Of a stretch of DNA of 64,000 bases, positions 23,754 through 32,641 are shown piece after piece; positions within the stretch are counted from its first letter, which is position 1, and every line of letters starts with the position of its first letter. The notes beneath the pieces were generated by a model. It was not told the origin of the DNA, did not search any database, and saw nothing but the letters and a program-made list of their open reading frames with translations. The translations under genes and the position numbers were made by a program. Origin of the DNA: Pullichristensenella sp963930055 (GTDB lineage: Bacteria; Bacillota; Clostridia; Christensenellales; Aristaeellaceae); the NCBI GenBank assembly GCA_963930055.1, contig CAWVKS010000010.1:62001-126000 (forward strand). The letters are read 5' to 3'.

Positions 23754-24955
23754 CCATCCATCCCGGCCGGTTGCGGGGACATGTGCAGGCCCCGCCCTCC
23801 AAGTCCCACGCCCACCGTGCCCTCATCTGCGCGGCGCTGGCAGATGGGGAAACCGTGCTCACAGGCGCGGGCGCGTCCAGGGATATCGAAGCCACCGCCC
23901 GCTGCCTGACCGCGCTGGGCGCGTCCGTCACGCCCGAGGGAAGCGCCCTGCGCGTGCGCCCCATCGGTATCCCCCGGAAAAACGCCGTGCTGGACTGCGG
24001 CGAGAGCGGCTCCACGCTGCGCTTCCTTTTGCCCCTCTGCGTTCTCCTTGACTGCGGCGCGACGCTCGCCGGCCATGGCCGCCTGCCCGAGCGCCCCAAC
24101 GGGCCGCTGCTCTCGGCCCTGCGCGCCCACGGCGCGGACTTTGCCGGCAAGGGGCTGCCCCTGGCCGTCTCCGGCGGCCTGCGCGGCGGGGAATACCACC
24201 TGCCGGGCGACGTTTCCAGCCAGTTCTTCACCGGCCTGCTCCTCGCCCTGCCGCTGCTCGCGGAGGACAGCGAACTTGTGGCCGATACGCCGCTGGAATC
24301 CGCCCCCTATATCGACCTGACGCTCTCGGCCATGCGCGCCTTCGGCGTATCCGTGGAAAAGACGCCGCGCGGCTTCCGCGTCCCCGGCCGTCAGCGCTAC
24401 CAAACGCCGGGCAATGTGCGCGTGGAGGGCGACTGGTCGGGCGCGGCCTTCTGGCTGGCGGCCAACGCGCTGGGCAGCGGCGTGACCGTGGATGGCCTCG
24501 ACCCCGCTTCCGCGCAGGGCGACCGCGCCGCGCAAACGCTGTTTTCACTGCAAGCGCTCGACGTCGTGGACGTGCGCGATGTGCCGGACCTCATGCCGGC
24601 GCTGGCGGCGGTGATGGCCGCCGTGCCCGGCAAACACCGCATCACCGGCGCGGCGCGCCTGCGCATCAAGGAGAGCGACCGTTTGCGCGCCATGGCCGGG
24701 GCCCTGTGCGCCCTCGGCGGCTGCGCGGAGGAAGTGCCGGACGGTCTCATCGTCGAAGGCCGCGTCCTCAGGGGCGGCACGGTGGACGGCTGCGGCGACC
24801 ACCGCGTGGTGATGAGCGCCGCCGTGCTCGCCACCGCCTGCCAGGGCCCCGTCTCCATCCTCGGCGCGGAGGCGGCGGACAAGTCTTATCCCGGCTTCTT
24901 TGCCGATTTTGTCGCGTTGGGAGGGAACGTACATGTCGAACACGATGGGCAGTAA
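23744..24955 (+). CDS. aroA: 3-phosphoshikimate 1-carboxyvinyltransferase (EPSP synthase)
   Basis: 403 residues from ATG 23744, after GGGGGAGA and inside the end of aroB; the frame open from 23675 is only overlap. Adds the enolpyruvyl group of PEP to shikimate 3-phosphate. Seen: PPSKSHAHRALI at the N-terminus, GESGSTLRFLLPL, RLPERPNGPLLSAL, SSQFFTGLLLALPLL, RIKESDRLRAMAGAL and GDHRVVMSAAV, the active-site loops of both halves of the fold. Overlaps aroC by 23 bases. Confidence 0.96.
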   Translation: MRVTIHPGRLRGHVQAPPSKSHAHRALICAALADGETVLTGAGASRDIEATARCLTALGASVTPEGSALRVRPIGIPRKNAVLDCGESGSTLRFLLPLCVLLDCGATLAGHGRLPERPNGPLLSALRAHGADFAGKGLPLAVSGGLRGGEYHLPGDVSSQFFTGLLLALPLLAEDSELVADTPLESAPYIDLTLSAMRAFGVSVEKTPRGFRVPGRQRYQTPGNVRVEGDWSGAAFWLAANALGSGVTVDGLDPASAQGDRAAQTLFSLQALDVVDVRDVPDLMPALAAVMAAVPGKHRITGAARLRIKESDRLRAMAGALCALGGCAEEVPDGLIVEGRVLRGGTVDGCGDHRVVMSAAVLATACQGPVSILGAEAADKSYPGFFADFVALGGNVHVEHDGQ

Positions 24956-26009
24956 ACTGCGGGTCACGGTCTTTGGCCAGTCCCACGCCCCCGCCATCGG
25001 CGCGGTCATCGAAGGCCTGCCCGCCGGTTTCACGCCGGACATGGAGGCCGTCGCCGCCTTCATGCGCCGCCGCGCCCCGGGCCGCGACGCCACTTCCACC
25101 GCCCGATGCGAGGAGGACGCCGTGGAAGTGGTCGCCGGCCTCAACGAGCGCGGCCAGGCGTGCGGCGCGCCGCTGGTCGGCCTCATCCGCAATACGGACA
25201 CGCGCAGCCGCGATTACTCGAACCTCTACCGCGCCCCGCGCCCCGGCCACGCCGACTTTACGGCATGGAAGAAGTTCGGGGATGCCCGCGACGTGCGCGG
25301 CGGCGGGCAGTTCTCCGGCCGTCTCACCGCGCCTCTGTGCTTCGCCGGCGCGCTGGCCAAACAACTGCTGAGCGAAAAGGGCGCCTATGTGGCGGCGCAC
25401 ATCGCCCGCCTCGCCGGCATCGACGACGACGCGCCCGACCCCGTCCGCCCGGCGCTGCCCCTCTACGAAGAGGGCGCGTTCCCCGTCCTCAACGCGGAGG
25501 CGGGGGAGAGGATGCGCGAAGCCATACTCGCCGCCAAACGCGAGGGCGATTCCGTGGGCGGCGTGGTGCGCGTCATCGCCACGGGCCTGCCCGCCGGCCT
25601 CGGCGAACCGATGTTCGGCGGCGTGGAGAATCGCCTCGCCGCGGCGCTGTTCGGCATCCCCGCCGTGCGCGGCGTGGAGTTCGGCGAAGGCTTCCGTGCC
25701 GCCGATTTGCGCGGCAGCGGGCACAACGACGCCTTCGCGGTGGAAAATGGCCGCGTCGTCACCGTGACCAACCGCCACGCCGGCATCCTCGGCGGCATCA
25801 CCAGCGGCATGCCCATTTTCTGCCGCGTGGCCTTCAAGCCCACCCCGTCCATCGCCAAAGAGCAAAAGACGGTCGATCTTCAGACCATGGAACAGATTCC
25901 CCTCGTCGTCGCCGGCCGCCACGATCCCTGCATCGTCCCCCGGGCGGTGCCCGTGGTCGAGGCCGTGACAGCGCTGGTATTGGCAGATATGATGCTGGAA
26001 GGAGCGTAA
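24933..26009 (+). CDS. aroC: Chorismate synthase
   Basis: 358 residues from ATG 24933, seven bases after GGGAGGG. Makes chorismate from EPSP with reduced FMN. Seen: VFGQSHAPAIGAVIEGLPAG at the N-terminus (the usual GESHG is altered to GQSHA), RPGHADF, GGGQFSGRLTAPL, GSGHNDAF, GGITSGMPI and RHDPCIVPRAVPV. It uses the regular family layout apart from the altered first motif. It is followed five bases later by pheA. Confidence 0.94.
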   Translation: MSNTMGSKLRVTVFGQSHAPAIGAVIEGLPAGFTPDMEAVAAFMRRRAPGRDATSTARCEEDAVEVVAGLNERGQACGAPLVGLIRNTDTRSRDYSNLYRAPRPGHADFTAWKKFGDARDVRGGGQFSGRLTAPLCFAGALAKQLLSEKGAYVAAHIARLAGIDDDAPDPVRPALPLYEEGAFPVLNAEAGERMREAILAAKREGDSVGGVVRVIATGLPAGLGEPMFGGVENRLAAALFGIPAVRGVEFGEGFRAADLRGSGHNDAFAVENGRVVTVTNRHAGILGGITSGMPIFCRVAFKPTPSIAKEQKTVDLQTMEQIPLVVAGRHDPCIVPRAVPVVEAVTALVLADMMLEGA

Positions 26010-26014
26010 CGCCT

Positions 26015-27157
26015 ATGGAACTCAAGGACATCCGCAACACCATCGACCAGATCGACGATCAGATGCTGGAACTGTTCGTGCGCCGCATGGAGGTCGCCCG
26101 CGACGTGGCCGCCTACAAGAAGGAACATGGCCTGCCCATACTCGACAGCGGCCGCGAGCGCGAAGTGCTCAACCGCGTCACCGAAAGGGCGGGGGAGGGA
26201 CTGGAGCGCTACGCCAAGCTGCTCTACCAGACCATGTTCGATTTGAGCCGCGGCTACCAGTCCTCGCTGCTCTCCGCCGGTTCACCGCTGATGGAGCGGC
26301 TGGAAGAGGCCGTGGCAGGCAAAAAGGAAAAGCTGCCCAACCGCGCGCTGGTCGCCTGCCAGGGCACGGAGGGCGCCTACGCGCAAAAGGCCTGCGACCA
26401 CATGTTCGAGTTCGCCAACATACTCTACATGAACACATTCGACGACGTCTTCGCCGCCGTGGAAAAGGGCATGTGTCCCTATGGCGTTCTGCCCATCGAA
26501 AACAGCTCCGCCGGTTCGGTCACGCAGGTGTACGACCTGATGGAAAAGCACAACTTCTCCATCGTCCGCGCCGCGCGCGAGCGCATCGAACACAAACTCA
26601 TGGCCCTTCCCGGCACGCGCTTTGAGGACGTGCGAGAGGTCGTCTCCCACGAACAGGCCCTGCGCCAGTGCAGCGCCTTCTTCCACGACCATCCGAAGAT
26701 CAAGGTCACGGAAATGGGCAACACCGCCACGGCGGCGGAGTTCGTCGCCGCCTCGGGGAGAAACGATCTGGCGGTCATCGCCTCGGGCGATTGCCGCGAA
26801 CTCTACGGCCTTGCCATTCTCAAGGACAGCGTCAGCAACGCCGAGAGCAATTTCACGCGCTTTATCTGCATCGCCAAGGACATGCAGCTTTACGACGGCG
26901 CGAACAAAATTTCCCTGATGCTGCGCGCCCCGCACCGCCCCGGTTCGCTCTACCGCCTGCTTTCGCAGATCTCCGTGATGGGCGTCAACCTCACCAAGTT
27001 GGAGAGCCGCCCCATGCCCGGCCGCGATTTCGAGTTCCGCTTCTTCTTCGATCTCGAAGCCAGCATCGCGCAGGCGGACGTGCGCGCCCTGCTCTGCGAG
27101 CTGGAACGCCTTTCGGAGCAGTTCACCTTCCTGGGCAACTACGAGGAGATCCACTGA
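26015..27157 (+). CDS. pheA: Chorismate mutase-prephenate dehydratase (P-protein)
   Basis: 380 residues. Residues 1-85 are an AroQ-class chorismate mutase (MELKDIRNTIDQIDDQMLE, then RRMEVARDVAAYK). Residues about 105-285 are prephenate dehydratase (GTEGAYAQKAC, PIENSSAGSVTQVYDLM, SNFTRF). Residues about 295-375 are an ACT domain with the ESRP Phe-binding motif. The protein thus leads to phenylpyruvate and should be inhibited by Phe. The frame is open far upstream inside aroC, but GAAGGAG and the ATG at 26015 mark the start. Its TGA overlaps the next ATG (TGATG). Confidence 0.95.
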   Translation: MELKDIRNTIDQIDDQMLELFVRRMEVARDVAAYKKEHGLPILDSGREREVLNRVTERAGEGLERYAKLLYQTMFDLSRGYQSSLLSAGSPLMERLEEAVAGKKEKLPNRALVACQGTEGAYAQKACDHMFEFANILYMNTFDDVFAAVEKGMCPYGVLPIENSSAGSVTQVYDLMEKHNFSIVRAARERIEHKLMALPGTRFEDVREVVSHEQALRQCSAFFHDHPKIKVTEMGNTATAAEFVAASGRNDLAVIASGDCRELYGLAILKDSVSNAESNFTRFICIAKDMQLYDGANKISLMLRAPHRPGSLYRLLSQISVMGVNLTKLESRPMPGRDFEFRFFFDLEASIAQADVRALLCELERLSEQFTFLGNYEEIH

Positions 27158-28398
27158 TGCAGTACGGCCTCATCGGGGAAAAGCTCGGCCACAGCTATTC
27201 CGAGCGCATCCACAACATGATCGGCGGCTACGATTACCGCCTCTGCCCCCTCTCCCCGGAGGGGATGCGCGCCCTGCTCAAAAGCCGGGACTTTCGCGGC
27301 CTCAACGTCACCATCCCCTACAAAAAAGACGTGCTGCCCTTCTGCGACGTCCTCTCCGAGGAAGTTGAGCGTATCGGCAGCGCCAACACGCTCGTCAACC
27401 GCGATGACGCGCTTATTGCCTACAACACGGACATCGGCGGCCTGCTCTCCCTCATCCAGCGCGCGGGCGTGCAGGTTCGTGGCAAAAAGGCCGTCATCCT
27501 CGGCAGCGGCGGCACTTCGCTCACCGCCCGCGCCGCCTGCGAAGCGCTTGGCGCGCGTAAGGTCGTCACCGTTTCGCGCAAGGGCCCGGTGGATTACGAA
27601 GCCCTCTACCGCGACCACGCCGACGCGCAGGTGCTCGTCAACGCCACCCCCGTGGGCATGTACCCGGGCAACGGCGCATCCCCCGTGGACGTCGCCCGCC
27701 TGCCCGCCCTCGAAGGCGTCATCGACGTCGTCTACAATCCCGACCGCACGCCGCTGGTGCTCGCAGCCCAAAAGCGCGGCCTGCCCGCCGCCGGCGGACT
27801 GTGGATGCTGGTGATGCAGGCGGTGCTGGCGGCGGAAAAGTTCCTGGGAAAGGCCGTGGATACAGAGCGCGCCGCGGATATCTACGCCACGCTGCGCATG
27901 GAACGGCTCAACCTCGTCCTCGCTGGCATGCCCGGCAGCGGCAAGACCACGCTGGGCAGGGCGCTGGCCGAAGCGCTCAGACGCCCATTTATCGATTGCG
28001 ACGCGGAGATCGAGCGCGCCGCCGGCATGCCCATCCCGGAAATTTTCCGCACACAGGGCGAGGCGGCCTTCCGCGCCCTCGAAAGCGAGGTCATCGCCCG
28101 CATCGGCAAGGAGTCCGGCCAGGTGGTCGCCACCGGCGGCGGCGCGCCCCTGCGCGCGGAAAACGTCATCGCCCTGCGGCAAAACGGCATGGTGTTGCTC
28201 ATCCGTCGCCCCGTAGAGCTGCTGGCCACCGACGGCCGCCCCCTCTCCGCCGGCGGGCTGGAAAAACTGCGCCGCCTGGAAGTTGAGCGCGCTCCCTTCT
28301 ACGCCGCCTGCGCCGACGCGAGTGTGGACAATTCCGGCGCGGTCGAACAAGCCGTGAACAGCGCCCTGCGCGCATTCAAGGCGCTGACGCGGGCCTGA
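27157..28398 (+). CDS. aroE-aroK: Shikimate dehydrogenase-shikimate kinase fusion (AroE-AroK)
   Basis: 413 residues. The N-terminal part (1-250) is shikimate dehydrogenase: GEKLGHSYSERIHN, LNVTIPYK (catalytic Lys), NTDIGGL, GSGGTSLTARA and NATPVGM. The C-terminal part (about 248-413) is shikimate kinase: GMPGSGKTTLGRALAEAL (Walker A), DCDAEIERAAGMPIPEIF, FRALESEV and ATGGGAP. The two enzymes act consecutively. The start overlaps the pheA stop. No 3-dehydroquinate dehydratase (AroD or AroQ), the enzyme just before AroE, is in this operon or window. Confidence 0.95.
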   Translation: MQYGLIGEKLGHSYSERIHNMIGGYDYRLCPLSPEGMRALLKSRDFRGLNVTIPYKKDVLPFCDVLSEEVERIGSANTLVNRDDALIAYNTDIGGLLSLIQRAGVQVRGKKAVILGSGGTSLTARAACEALGARKVVTVSRKGPVDYEALYRDHADAQVLVNATPVGMYPGNGASPVDVARLPALEGVIDVVYNPDRTPLVLAAQKRGLPAAGGLWMLVMQAVLAAEKFLGKAVDTERAADIYATLRMERLNLVLAGMPGSGKTTLGRALAEALRRPFIDCDAEIERAAGMPIPEIFRTQGEAAFRALESEVIARIGKESGQVVATGGGAPLRAENVIALRQNGMVLLIRRPVELLATDGRPLSAGGLEKLRRLEVERAPFYAACADASVDNSGAVEQAVNSALRAFKALTRA

Positions 28399-28507
28399 GC
28401 GGGGCGTCCGCGCAGGGACAGCGCGCGCGGCGTTCCTCCCGGCACACACCGCTCCACGCGTCCACTTCCCGCCGTGCCCGCCACAAATATGACACATATT
28501 GCCTAAC

Positions 28508-28540
28508 AAACAGCCGTTTGCACTCCGCGAACGGCTGTTT
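28508..28540 (+). terminator. Terminator after the aromatic operon
   Basis: AAACAGCCGTT (28508-28518) pairs perfectly with AACGGCTGTTT (28530-28540); both outer ends are A/T tracts, so it could work in both directions. Confidence 0.75.
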
Positions 28541-28640
28541 ATCTGCAAGATTTGCAAGTTTGATGCCGTCAACGTGCAAATTAACATAAAACAAACCAAA
28601 AGTTTTCAATTTATGCGTTTCTCCTGCGTGCATGTCGTCA

Positions 28641-28655
28641 TATAATTGTATACAA
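28641..28655 (+). promoter_or_regulatory. -10 box overlapped by GntR-type operator
   Basis: TATAAT (28641-28646) shares its last base with the perfect palindrome TTGTATACAA (28646-28655). This palindrome fits the sites of FadR/VanR-subfamily GntR regulators, and such a regulator is encoded by the second gene of the operon. No good -35 is visible. Confidence 0.7.
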
Positions 28656-28676
28656 GCATTCAGGAGGACAGACATC

Positions 28677-30059
28677 ATGTTAGAAATATCGCCGAAAACA
28701 AACCTGCTGGAGCAGAAGAATTACCGCTACACCTTGCAGGACGTGGCGGAACCGAACCTCTACCGCGACATCTACGATTATGAGAGCGTCCCCAAGATAC
28801 CCTTCAACCACCGCCGCGTGCCGATGAACATGCCGGAGGAGATCTGGATCACTGATACCTCCTTCCGCGACGGCCAGCAGTCGGTCGATCCCTACACGCC
28901 CGACCAGATCGTCGAGCTCTACAAACTGATGAGCAAGCTGGGCGGCCCCTACGGCATCATCCGCCAGACGGAGTTCTTCATTTACAGCCAGAAGGACCGT
29001 GAGGCGCTGGAACGCTGCCGCGACCTGGGCCTGCGCTTCCCGGAGATCACCACCTGGATCCGCGCCACCAAGGAGGACTTCCGCCTCGTGCGCGATCTGG
29101 GCATCCGCGAAACGGGCATACTCGTCAGCTGCAGCGACTACCACATCTTCAAAAAGATGAAGCTCACCCGCGCGCAGGCGATGAAGAAGTATCTGGAAAC
29201 GGTGGGCGAGGCGTTCGAGGCCGGCGTTATGCCGCGCTGCCATCTGGAGGACATCACCCGCGCCGACTTTTACGGCTTCGTGGTGCCCTTCGTCAACGAA
29301 CTGATGAAGATGTCGCGCGACGCGGGCATCCCCGTGCGCATACGCGCCTGCGACACCATGGGCTATGGCGTGCCGTACAGCGAGGTCGCCCTGCCGCGCA
29401 GCGTGCCGGGCATCGTCTATGGCCTGCAGCACTATTCGGACGTCTCCAGCGATATGCTCGAATGGCACGGCCACAACGATTTCTACAAGGCCGTCAGCAA
29501 CGCCGCCACCGCCTGGCTCTACGGCGCCTGCGCGGTCAACTGTTCGCTTCTGGGCATCGGCGAGCGCACCGGCAACATCCCGCTGGAAGCGATGGTGTTT
29601 GAATACGCCTCCCTGCGCGGTTCCCTCGACGGCATGGACCCCACCGTCATCACCGAGATCGCCGACTACTTCAAAAACGAGATCGGCTACGAGGTGCCGC
29701 CCATGACCCCCTTCGTGGGCCGCTATTTCAACATGACCCGCGCCGGCATCCACGCCGACGGCCTCTTGAAAGAAGAGGAGATCTACAACATCTTCAACAC
29801 CCGCAAGCTCTTAAACCGCCCCGCGGGCGTGATGGTCAGCAAGACCAGCGGCCTTGCCGGCATCGCCTACTGGATCAACGAAAACTACGGCCTCACCGGC
29901 GAAAACGCGGTTCAGAAGCACGACCCGCTGGTGCAAAACCTCAAGGCGTGGGTGGATGAGATGTACGAAGGCGGCCGCACCACATCGCTTTCGCCGCACG
30001 AATTGGAGCGCAAGGTGGAGCAGCTCAACGGCGGGCCTTTGAAGAAGGAAGGGAAGTGA
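28677..30059 (+). CDS. Re-citrate synthase-like protein (homocitrate/isopropylmalate synthase family)
   Basis: 460 residues from ATG 28677, nine bases after AGGAGG. A DRE-TIM metallolyase: WITDTSFRDGQQS carries the acidic metal ligand and the Arg of the motif, and LEWHGHNDFYKAVSNA carries the metal-binding HxH. VNCSLLGIGERTGNIPLEAMVFEYA is the acetyl-CoA lyase core. Upstream YTLQDVAEPNLYRDIYDYESVPKIPF is typical of the clostridial Re-citrate synthase branch. With aconitase and isocitrate dehydrogenase next door, citrate formation for glutamate synthesis is the best reading. True homocitrate or 2-isopropylmalate synthesis is less likely, as no leuB-like or lysine genes follow. Confidence 0.8.
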   Translation: MLEISPKTNLLEQKNYRYTLQDVAEPNLYRDIYDYESVPKIPFNHRRVPMNMPEEIWITDTSFRDGQQSVDPYTPDQIVELYKLMSKLGGPYGIIRQTEFFIYSQKDREALERCRDLGLRFPEITTWIRATKEDFRLVRDLGIRETGILVSCSDYHIFKKMKLTRAQAMKKYLETVGEAFEAGVMPRCHLEDITRADFYGFVVPFVNELMKMSRDAGIPVRIRACDTMGYGVPYSEVALPRSVPGIVYGLQHYSDVSSDMLEWHGHNDFYKAVSNAATAWLYGACAVNCSLLGIGERTGNIPLEAMVFEYASLRGSLDGMDPTVITEIADYFKNEIGYEVPPMTPFVGRYFNMTRAGIHADGLLKEEEIYNIFNTRKLLNRPAGVMVSKTSGLAGIAYWINENYGLTGENAVQKHDPLVQNLKAWVDEMYEGGRTTSLSPHELERKVEQLNGGPLKKEGK

Positions 30060-30063
30060 GCGC

Positions 30064-30708
30064 ATGGAACACAAGACCGTCTCCATCGCCGATCAGGTAT
30101 TTGAAATTCTCGAAAAAGACATACTCACCGGCATTTACGCGCGCGGCGAGAACCTGACAGAGACGAAGCTCAGCGAAAAGCTCGGCGTCAGCCGCACGCC
30201 CATCCGCGAGGCCCTGCGCCGCCTGGAACAGGAACGGCTGGTGGTGGGCACCTCCCGCGGCATGCGCGTGGTGGGCCTGGACATGAACGACATTGAGGAT
30301 ATCTACGAAATCCGTTCCCGCGTGGAGGGGCTCGCCGCCCGCCGCGCCGCCGAGCGCGCCAAGCCGGAGAAGATCGCCGAGCTCAAGCGCGTGCTCGACA
30401 TGCAGGAGTTTTTCACCATGAAGGAGGACGGCGACAGCATCATCGACGCCGACAACCACTTCCACGATATGCTCTATCGCTTGAGCGGCAGCCTCGTGCT
30501 CTACGATACGCTCGCGCCCTTGCACCGCAAGATCGTGCGCTATCGCAAGGTCTCCATCGGCCACGCCGGCCGCGCACGGGAGTCCTACGCCGAGCACAGG
30601 GCGATCTACGAGGCCGTGGCCGCCCACGACCCGGACGAGGCAGAGCGGCTGGTGCTTTTGCACATGGTCAACGCCCGCAACAGCATCCGCTCTTCGGAGG
30701 TGAAGTGA
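30064..30708 (+). CDS. GntR-family (FadR/FCD subfamily) transcriptional regulator
   Basis: 214 residues. Winged HTH at 5-75 (DQVFEILEKDILTGIYARGENLTETKLSEKLGVSRTPIREALRRLEQERLV), then an all-helical FCD ligand domain (EIRSRVEGLAARRAAERA, DADNHFHDMLYRLSG, EHRAIYEAVAAHDPDEAERLVLLHM) with the Asp/His metal-site pattern. Members usually sense a carboxylate such as citrate or lactate. It lies inside the operon four bases after the synthase, so self-control through the palindrome at 28646-28655 is likely. The ligand is inferred, not shown. Confidence 0.9.
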   Translation: MEHKTVSIADQVFEILEKDILTGIYARGENLTETKLSEKLGVSRTPIREALRRLEQERLVVGTSRGMRVVGLDMNDIEDIYEIRSRVEGLAARRAAERAKPEKIAELKRVLDMQEFFTMKEDGDSIIDADNHFHDMLYRLSGSLVLYDTLAPLHRKIVRYRKVSIGHAGRARESYAEHRAIYEAVAAHDPDEAERLVLLHMVNARNSIRSSEVK

Positions 30709-30709
30709 C

Positions 30710-32641
30710 ATGGGCTATACCATCGCGCAAAAGATCATCAAGGCGCACCTCGTCAGCGGCGAGATGACCCCCGGCGCGGAGATCGGCCTGCGCATCGACC
30801 AGACACTCACGCAGGACGCCACCGGCACCATGGCCTACCTCGCCCTGGAGGCCATGGACGTGCCGCGTGTGCGCACGGAGCTTTCCGTGGCCTATATCGA
30901 CCACAATACCCTCCAGTGCGGCTTTGAAAACGCCGACGACCACCGCTTTATCCAAACCGTGGCGCGCAAATACGGCGTGCGCTTCTCCCGCCCCGGCAAC
31001 GGCATCTGCCACCAGGTGCACCTCGAGCGCTTCGGCAAGCCCGGCAAGACGCTCATCGGCTCGGACAGCCATACGCCCACCGGCGGCGCGCTGGGCATGC
31101 TGGCCATGGGCGCGGGCGGCATGGACGTGGCCGTGGCCATGGCCGGCGGCGCCTATTACATCAACATGCCGCGCATGTTCAAGGTCAACCTCACCGGCAA
31201 GCTGCCCCCGTGGGTCAGCGCCAAGGATATAAGCCTCGAAATTCTCCGCATACTCTCCGTGCGCGGCGGCCGCGGGGCGATCATCGAATGGGGCGGCGAG
31301 GGCATCCAAACGCTCTCCGTCCCCGAGCGCGCCACCATCACCAATATGGGCACCGAACTGGGCGCGACCACGTCCATCTTCCCCGCCGACGAGGTGACGC
31401 GCGAATTTCTGCGCGCGCAGGGCAGGGAAGAGGACTTCACGCCCCTTGCCAGCGACCCGGACGCCGTCTACGACCGCGTCATCGACATCGACTTATCCGC
31501 GCTCGAACCGCTCTGCGCCTGCCCGCACTCGCCGGACAACGTCCAGGCGGCGCGCGAGCTTGAACATGTGCGCGTCGATCAGGTCTGCGTTGGCTCCTGC
31601 ACCAATTCCTCGCTGCGCGACCTTCTGCGCGTGGCGGCTATCTTAAAGGGCAGGACCGTCGCGCCCACCGTCAGCCTCTCCATCTCCCCCGGCTCAAGGC
31701 AGGTTTTGCAAATGCTCTCCGCCTGCGGCGCGCTCGCGGACATACTTTCCAGCGGCGCGCGCGTGCTGGAATGCGCCTGCGGGCCCTGCATCGGCATGGG
31801 CTTTTCCCCCAATTCCGGCGGCGTCTCCGTGCGCACGTTCAACCGCAACTTCGAGGGTCGCAGCGGCACCCGCGACGCGCAGGTCTACCTCGCCTCGCCG
31901 GAAGTTGCCGCCGCCAGCGCCATCCTCGGCCACATCGCCGACCCCCGCGAACTGGGCGAGTATCCCGAGGTGCACGTGCCGGAACACTTCTATGCCGACG
32001 ACAGCGGCGTGCTCATGCCCGCCAGCCCGGAAGAGGCCAGGAACGTCGAGGTCGTGCGCGGCCCCAACATCCGCCCCATGCCGCTGGGCGAGCCGCTGAA
32101 GGACGAGATCAGCGCGCCGCTGACCCTGAAAGTCGGCGACAACATCACCACCGACCACATCATGCCCGCCGGCGCGAAGATACTGCCGTACCGCTCCAAC
32201 GTGCCCAAGCTCTCCGAATTCTGCTTCACCGTCTGCGATGAGACGTTCCCCCAGCGCGCCAGGGCCGCGGGGCGCTCCGTCATCGTCGGCGGCGCGAACT
32301 ACGGCCAGGGCTCCTCGCGCGAGCACGCGGCGCTGGTGCCCATGTATCTGGGCGTGCGCGCGGTGGTGGCCAAAAGCTTCGCCCGCATCCACGCCGCCAA
32401 CCTCATCAACTACGGCATACTGCCGCTGACGTTTGTAAACGCCGACGATTACGACCGCCTCACGCAGGGCGACGAGTTGACCATCTCCGGCATTTTTGCC
32501 GGCCTCGAGAGCGGCAAGTTCACGCTCACGGACAAGGCCATGGGCGAAACCTTCGCCCTCGCCTGCGAACTCTCGCCGCGCCAGCGCGAGATACTGCGAG
32601 ACGGCGGCCTGCTGGCCTACACCAAGGAGGGCAAACAATGA
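30710..32641 (+). CDS. Aconitate hydratase
   Basis: 643 residues, the shorter mitochondrial/thermophile-like form. Isomerises citrate to isocitrate with a [4Fe-4S] cluster. Seen: IGSDSHTPTGGALGMLAMGAGGMDVA, CVGSCTNSS and CACGPCIGMGF (the three cluster cysteines), NRNFEGRSGTRDAQVYLASPE, and the swivel domain GDNITTDHIMPAG and GGANYGQGSSREHAA. It starts two bases after the GntR stop with GGAGGTG as ribosome site and overlaps the dehydrogenase gene by four bases. The 3-isopropylmalate dehydratase alternative is unlikely since large and small domains are fused. Confidence 0.92.
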   Translation: MGYTIAQKIIKAHLVSGEMTPGAEIGLRIDQTLTQDATGTMAYLALEAMDVPRVRTELSVAYIDHNTLQCGFENADDHRFIQTVARKYGVRFSRPGNGICHQVHLERFGKPGKTLIGSDSHTPTGGALGMLAMGAGGMDVAVAMAGGAYYINMPRMFKVNLTGKLPPWVSAKDISLEILRILSVRGGRGAIIEWGGEGIQTLSVPERATITNMGTELGATTSIFPADEVTREFLRAQGREEDFTPLASDPDAVYDRVIDIDLSALEPLCACPHSPDNVQAARELEHVRVDQVCVGSCTNSSLRDLLRVAAILKGRTVAPTVSLSISPGSRQVLQMLSACGALADILSSGARVLECACGPCIGMGFSPNSGGVSVRTFNRNFEGRSGTRDAQVYLASPEVAAASAILGHIADPRELGEYPEVHVPEHFYADDSGVLMPASPEEARNVEVVRGPNIRPMPLGEPLKDEISAPLTLKVGDNITTDHIMPAGAKILPYRSNVPKLSEFCFTVCDETFPQRARAAGRSVIVGGANYGQGSSREHAALVPMYLGVRAVVAKSFARIHAANLINYGILPLTFVNADDYDRLTQGDELTISGIFAGLESGKFTLTDKAMGETFALACELSPRQREILRDGGLLAYTKEGKQ

